From: Candidatus Kaiserbacteria bacterium RIFCSPHIGHO2_01_FULL_58_22 | GTDB lineage: Bacteria; Patescibacteriota; Minisyncoccia; Phycocordibacterales; UBA2100 | Assembly: GCA_001781445.1 (NCBI GenBank) | Contig: MFLB01000042.1 | Span: forward strand, 1-24,636 | Direction: 5' to 3' | DNA length: 24,636 nt | Shown here: piece after piece, positions 21,950 through 24,636 of the stretch | How the letters are laid out: every line of letters starts with the position of its first letter | Position numbering within the stretch: position 1 is the first letter of the stretch | Program-made: the position numbers and the translations under genes | The notes under the pieces: model-generated | Told to the model about the DNA's origin: nothing | The model's input: the letters and a program-made list of their open reading frames with translations, nothing else | The model's database searches: none

Positions 21950-22339
21950 ATGATGCTCGCATTCCCGCTCTTTCTTTGTTCGCTTCTTGGCATCGCCGGA
22001 CTCTTCGCGCTCAAAGAGTGGGAGAGCCGCCGGGACCGGGTCGTCTTTCCCGCCCTGCGCCGCGCGATGGACGCGCATACCCTTCGCCTCGTCGAACTGC
22101 TCGCGGCGCTTCAGGCCGATATCGAGAAGCTTCCGCCGGAGATCGCGCATGCCTCCCGGCTCGCCGTCCATGAATCCGCGCTCGCGGCGGCCAGCCTCCT
22201 CCGCTTCCTTTCCGTGCAGGCCCACGCGCTCGCCGATCTCGTCTCGCACAAGCACGCGTTCAAACGGCGTGCGCCACGCTCGGAGTTCCTGAAAAAAGTC
22301 ATCGAACACAAGAACGGTGGAGGCGAGCGCAACGAGTAA
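21950..22339 (+). CDS. Small membrane-anchored protein of unknown function
   Basis: The 129-residue protein has one N-terminal hydrophobic segment (about 2-21: MLAFPLFLCSLLGIAGLFAL) followed by a charged helical region. I do not recognise a family. It starts 1 nt after the tsf stop, so it is probably cotranscribed with tsf. A second ATG at 21953 is possible. Its TAA stop lies inside the left arm of the nested hairpin. Confidence 0.6.
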   Translation: MMLAFPLFLCSLLGIAGLFALKEWESRRDRVVFPALRRAMDAHTLRLVELLAALQADIEKLPPEIAHASRLAVHESALAAASLLRFLSVQAHALADLVSHKHAFKRRAPRSEFLKKVIEHKNGGGERNE

Positions 22340-22426
22340 TGCGCTCCTCGGGTCGCGTTTTTGCCTGCTGGCAAAACGCTCCCGCTCGGCCCGGCCTGCG
22401 CGAAGACCCTCGAAGCGCATTACTCG
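22333..22426. other. Long nested hairpin (structured element or terminator)
   Basis: CGAGTAATGCGCT (22333-22345) and AGCGCATTACTCG (22414-22426) are perfect 13-bp inverted repeats. Inward, GGGT/ACCC and CGCG/CGCG extend the stem with small internal loops. Inside is a second hairpin: GCG-T5-GCC (22355-22365) pairs with GGC-A4-CGC (22370-22379) with one bulge around a TGCT loop. It could be a processed or attenuating structure between tsf and tRNA-Thr. No Rfam family comes to mind. Confidence 0.6.
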
Positions 22427-22471
22427 CTGTGCTCTTGAGAAGGAAGGATAAAAAAGGCAGAATATGCCTGC

Positions 22472-22543
22472 GCCGCCCTAGCTCAACGGCAGAGCAACTC
22501 TTTTGTAAAGAGTAGGTTCCGAGTTCGAATCTCGGGGGCGGCT
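22472..22543 (+). tRNA. tRNA-Thr (anticodon UGU)
   Basis: It folds as a cloverleaf: acceptor GCCGCCC/GGGCGGC, D stem GCTC/GAGC, anticodon stem ACTCT/AGAGT with loop TTTGTAA (anticodon TGT at 22504-22506), and T stem CCGAG/CTCGG with loop TTCGAAT. It reads ACA and probably other ACN codons. The discriminator is T at 22543; CCA is not encoded. The TTTTAT just after may end transcription. Confidence 0.96.
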
Positions 22544-22549
22544 CACGTT

Positions 22550-23257
22550 TTATCTGTCTGTTGGCGTCGAGGTCGCGGCTTTTTTCAGGGCCGCGAGCTG
22601 GGGGAGGATCGTCTCGATGTCCTCGATCTTCTTGAAGCCGTACCGCACCGTGTCGTTGATGACGAGCGCGGGCAGGGTGTCGCCGACGTCGTGTATCTGG
22701 ACGAGCGTCTGAAGGGCGGAGAGGTCGAGGTTGTAGTCGAAAGAGTAGACGCGCAGGGAGGGGTACGTTTCCGAAAGCGCGGTAAGCACGTAGCCCTGCT
22801 CCTCGCACTCGGGGCAATCGCCCGCGTTTGAATAGAAGTAGAGGATGAAGACGGGCTTCAGGCCGCACTTGCGCGAGACCTGTTGCATGAGGAGCAGGTC
22901 CTTGATCTGCAGGAGCGTGTAGTAGCGTTTGAGGCGCACAAGCTCGTCCTGATCCACGTTGCCCTGCCCCTCGAGGTAGGCGAGCCGCTCGCCGAGGGGC
23001 TGTATTTCCTTCGAGAGGACGGAATTCTCCGAGATGTCCCGGCAGGAATGTCCGGCGAGGAGATCGAACTGGGTTTCGAGCGAGAGGATGTCTATCGAGA
23101 TTGAATCCTGCGCGGTGCGGATCTCGGCCGCGCGCCGCCCGTTGAAATAGGTGCTCGCCCAAAACGCCGTCGCGAATATGGCGGCGGTGATGAGGAGCGC
23201 GACCGCGTAGTTGTGCCAGCGCGCGCGGCGCGTATTCACGATGGGTTCTTCGGGCAT
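22550..23257 (-). CDS. Membrane-anchored thioredoxin-like protein
   Basis: The 235-residue protein has a short positive N-terminus, one transmembrane segment (about 17-36), a helical or coiled region (about 45-130), and a thioredoxin-like end with ILYFYSNAGDCPECEEQG holding Cys148-Pro-Glu-Cys151. The CxxC site suggests a thiol oxidoreductase on the outer face of the membrane; the reaction is not known. Additional cysteines at about 72 and 131 could take part. It starts 6 nt after the glycosyltransferase stop and shares that transcript. Confidence 0.78.
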   Translation of the reverse strand: MPEEPIVNTRRARWHNYAVALLITAAIFATAFWASTYFNGRRAAEIRTAQDSISIDILSLETQFDLLAGHSCRDISENSVLSKEIQPLGERLAYLEGQGNVDQDELVRLKRYYTLLQIKDLLLMQQVSRKCGLKPVFILYFYSNAGDCPECEEQGYVLTALSETYPSLRVYSFDYNLDLSALQTLVQIHDVGDTLPALVINDTVRYGFKKIEDIETILPQLAALKKAATSTPTDR

Positions 23258-23263
23258 ACGGCG

Positions 23264-24505
23264 CTATCTCCACGAAACGCCGGTCTTGAAGACGGCGCGC
23301 ACGAGGGCGGTCCCGAGCCACAGGGGGACGAGCAGGCTGTAGAAAAGGACGAAGAGCGGCGTGCCGAGGGGAAGGGTTTTCTTGCCTCCTATCCGCGAGC
23401 CGGTGCCGACGAGGACGAGAATGAGCGCGACCGCGATCCAGACGAGGAACCACATCGCGCTGGTGTTCACGTAGTACAGCTCCAGCGACGGATGGGGAAA
23501 TAGTCCCGTGAGTTCGATGCGGGTGTAGGTTGCGATTATCGCGTGCGCCGCCGAGAGGACGATGCGGGCGAAGAAGTAAAGCGCCGCGCCGATCGAGACG
23601 AGGGCGAGCGGAAGCACCAGTATGCCGAGGTTGCCGTACGCGCGGTTCGCGAGCATGTATCGGTAGTCCGCCGCGTTGCGCAGGAATCCGTACGTCCAGC
23701 GCACGCGCTGGTTGAAGAGCTGGCGGAGCGTGCGCGGCGCCGTCGTGTGGACGGCCGCGCCGGGAGCGTTCGCGATGAGGTGCCCCGCGGCCTGTATCCG
23801 CAGGGCGAGCTCCATGTCTTCCGTGGAGTGCCCATGCCGCCATCCGCCCAGCTCGCGCACGACGGAGGCGCGGAATACCGAGAAGGGGCCGGGGGCGACG
23901 AAAGCGCTGCCGAGCGCGGAGAGCATGAAGCGGTTGAACACGCTCAAGCGGTATTCGACGTTCTGCATGTGCTGGAGGATCGTCTCGGGCGCGCGCACGT
24001 GGATGCCTGGCGTGACGGCGGCGACCTCCCGGTTCTCGAACACGCGCGCGATGCGCCGGAGCGCCCGCGCATCGACGACGGAATCCGCGTCGAGACAGCC
24101 GATAAGCTCGGCGTTCGTATGCTCGAGCGCGAGGTTCATGGCCGTGTGCTTTCCGCCGTTTTCTTTGGCGAAGACCCGGACAGGGATGCCTCTCCTCACT
24201 CCCTCCAGCGAACGGGCGATCGCAAGCGTGCGGTCGCGCGATCCGTCGTCGACGACGATAAGCTCCAGGCGTCCCGCCGGATATTCGAGCGCGAGCAGGG
24301 ATTCGAGCGTGGAGGCGACGCCGCGCTCCTCGTTGAAGCAGGGGACGACGATGGCGGCCGAAGGGAGAGCCGGCTCCGGAGCGGCGCTTGCGCCGCGCTT
24401 CGCCCGCGCGGCCCGGCGCTCCGCGCGCTTCTCGAGGAAGGAAACCAAAAGAAACACCTCGAAGTAGAGGGAGGCGAAGAGAAGCGCGTACGTTACGACG
24501 TCCAT
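23264..24505 (-). CDS. Membrane glycosyltransferase, family 2 (processive type)
   Basis: The 413-residue protein has an N-terminal transmembrane helix (about 5-24) and a GT-A domain with VVPCFNEE, IVVDDGSRDRT, Asp-Ala-Asp (139-141), STED (227-230) and Q266-R-V-R-W270, the QxxRW motif of processive enzymes such as PgaC, hyaluronan and cellulose synthases. C-terminal transmembrane helices follow. It probably makes or extends a surface polysaccharide; the sugar donor is unknown. The ATG at 24505 is chosen because an in-frame ATG at 24520 overlaps the TATAAT element. Confidence 0.9.
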   Translation of the reverse strand: MDVVTYALLFASLYFEVFLLVSFLEKRAERRAARAKRGASAAPEPALPSAAIVVPCFNEERGVASTLESLLALEYPAGRLELIVVDDGSRDRTLAIARSLEGVRRGIPVRVFAKENGGKHTAMNLALEHTNAELIGCLDADSVVDARALRRIARVFENREVAAVTPGIHVRAPETILQHMQNVEYRLSVFNRFMLSALGSAFVAPGPFSVFRASVVRELGGWRHGHSTEDMELALRIQAAGHLIANAPGAAVHTTAPRTLRQLFNQRVRWTYGFLRNAADYRYMLANRAYGNLGILVLPLALVSIGAALYFFARIVLSAAHAIIATYTRIELTGLFPHPSLELYYVNTSAMWFLVWIAVALILVLVGTGSRIGGKKTLPLGTPLFVLFYSLLVPLWLGTALVRAVFKTGVSWR

Positions 24506-24518
24506 GGCGGAGCGGAGC

Positions 24519-24524
24519 ATTATA
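24519..24524 (-). promoter_or_regulatory. -10 element (TATAAT) for the glycosyltransferase gene
   Basis: A consensus TATAAT on the minus strand ends 13 nt before the ATG at 24505. It is the one exception to the 6-7 nt spacing seen elsewhere and would leave a leader of about 6 nt. Confidence 0.65.
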
Positions 24525-24555
24525 ACCCAGAACCCATCTCAAAATAAACCGCCCT

Positions 24556-24636
24556 ATGAAAGGAACGAACAGCTTGGCTACTGCGGCCGCATTTCCGCGG
24601 CTGCGAATCCGAACGGCTCGGACTCGCCGTGTCCCG
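24556..24636 (+). CDS. Possible start of a gene running off the right edge
   Basis: ATG at 24556 (MKGTNSLATAAAF...) opens a frame of 27 codons without a stop to the window end. A weak TAAACC lies 5 nt upstream. Too little is visible to name it, and it could be chance. Confidence 0.3.
   Translation, partial: MKGTNSLATAAAFPRLRIRTARTRRVP

Noticed and set aside
22299..24542. 747-codon open frame on the minus strand
   Set aside because: It overlaps the glycosyltransferase and thioredoxin-like genes and the tRNA in another frame, and is Arg/Pro-rich without motifs.
1..24636. Alternative genetic code (TGA = Gly, as in SR1/Gracilibacteria)
   Set aside because: TGA terminates many well-bounded genes here, such as gap-cluster rpiB, the DAHP synthase gene, the transketolase N-subunit and rpsB.

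Overview
This window most likely comes from a Candidate Phyla Radiation bacterium (Patescibacteria, probably a GC-rich Parcubacteria-type lineage). That assignment is an inference. It rests on a fibre protein with 'NVGIGTTTP' repeats, a PaaX/Cas2-like protein with a hydrophobic N-terminus, a four-helix-bundle protein, short forms of RF1, S2 and EF-Ts, a type-B L31, very tight gene packing, and almost no Shine-Dalgarno sequences. Most gene-block starts instead have a -10-like hexamer 6-7 nt before the ATG, which predicts leaderless mRNAs. TGA is used as an ordinary stop, so the alternative code of Gracilibacteria/SR1 does not apply.

Layout. (1) 2-4738: the 3' part of a giant surface/fibre protein, interrupted by a 343-residue intein (668-1696) that carries an unidentified central domain. 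(2) 4761-6129: an MNT/HEPN toxin-antitoxin-like pair, then a four-helix-bundle protein whose gene is laced with purine/pyrimidine nonamer repeats. (3) 6143-14171: a central-carbon and shikimate block of gap, rpiB, an rpe-like gene, aroQ, aroE, a class I DAHP synthase gene, aroB, a PPC/DUF296 gene and a split transketolase. Genes in adjacent pairs often overlap by ATGA. (4) 14172-15314: a protein with a twin-arginine motif and possibly a lysozyme-like fold. (5) 15371-16354 (minus strand): a PfkB-family sugar kinase, divergent from the next block. (6) 16410-22339: bL25, a coiled-coil lytic transglycosylase, the PaaX/Cas2-like protein flanked by a 30-bp inverted repeat, bL31, RF1, S2, EF-Ts and a small membrane protein. 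(7) 22333-22543: a long nested hairpin and tRNA-Thr(UGU). (8) 22550-24505 (minus strand): a processive GT2 glycosyltransferase and a membrane-anchored thioredoxin-like protein. A short open frame runs off the right edge.

How the genes fit together. Transketolase, the Rpe-like epimerase and RpiB interconvert pentose phosphates with glyceraldehyde-3-phosphate and erythrose-4-phosphate. The DAHP synthase joins erythrose-4-phosphate to PEP, and AroB, AroQ and AroE carry the product to shikimate. AroK, AroA and AroC are not in the window. The translation genes (L25, L31, RF1, S2, EF-Ts, tRNA-Thr) form a second block, and envelope functions are scattered between.

Most unusual signals: the intein in a surface fibre; the uniform -10/ATG spacing; short tandem repeats (7-mers and 9-10-mers) in inverted orientation that supply promoters and even coding sequence; and the inverted repeat bracketing the PaaX/Cas2-like gene. 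No CRISPR array, rRNA or transposase gene was seen.
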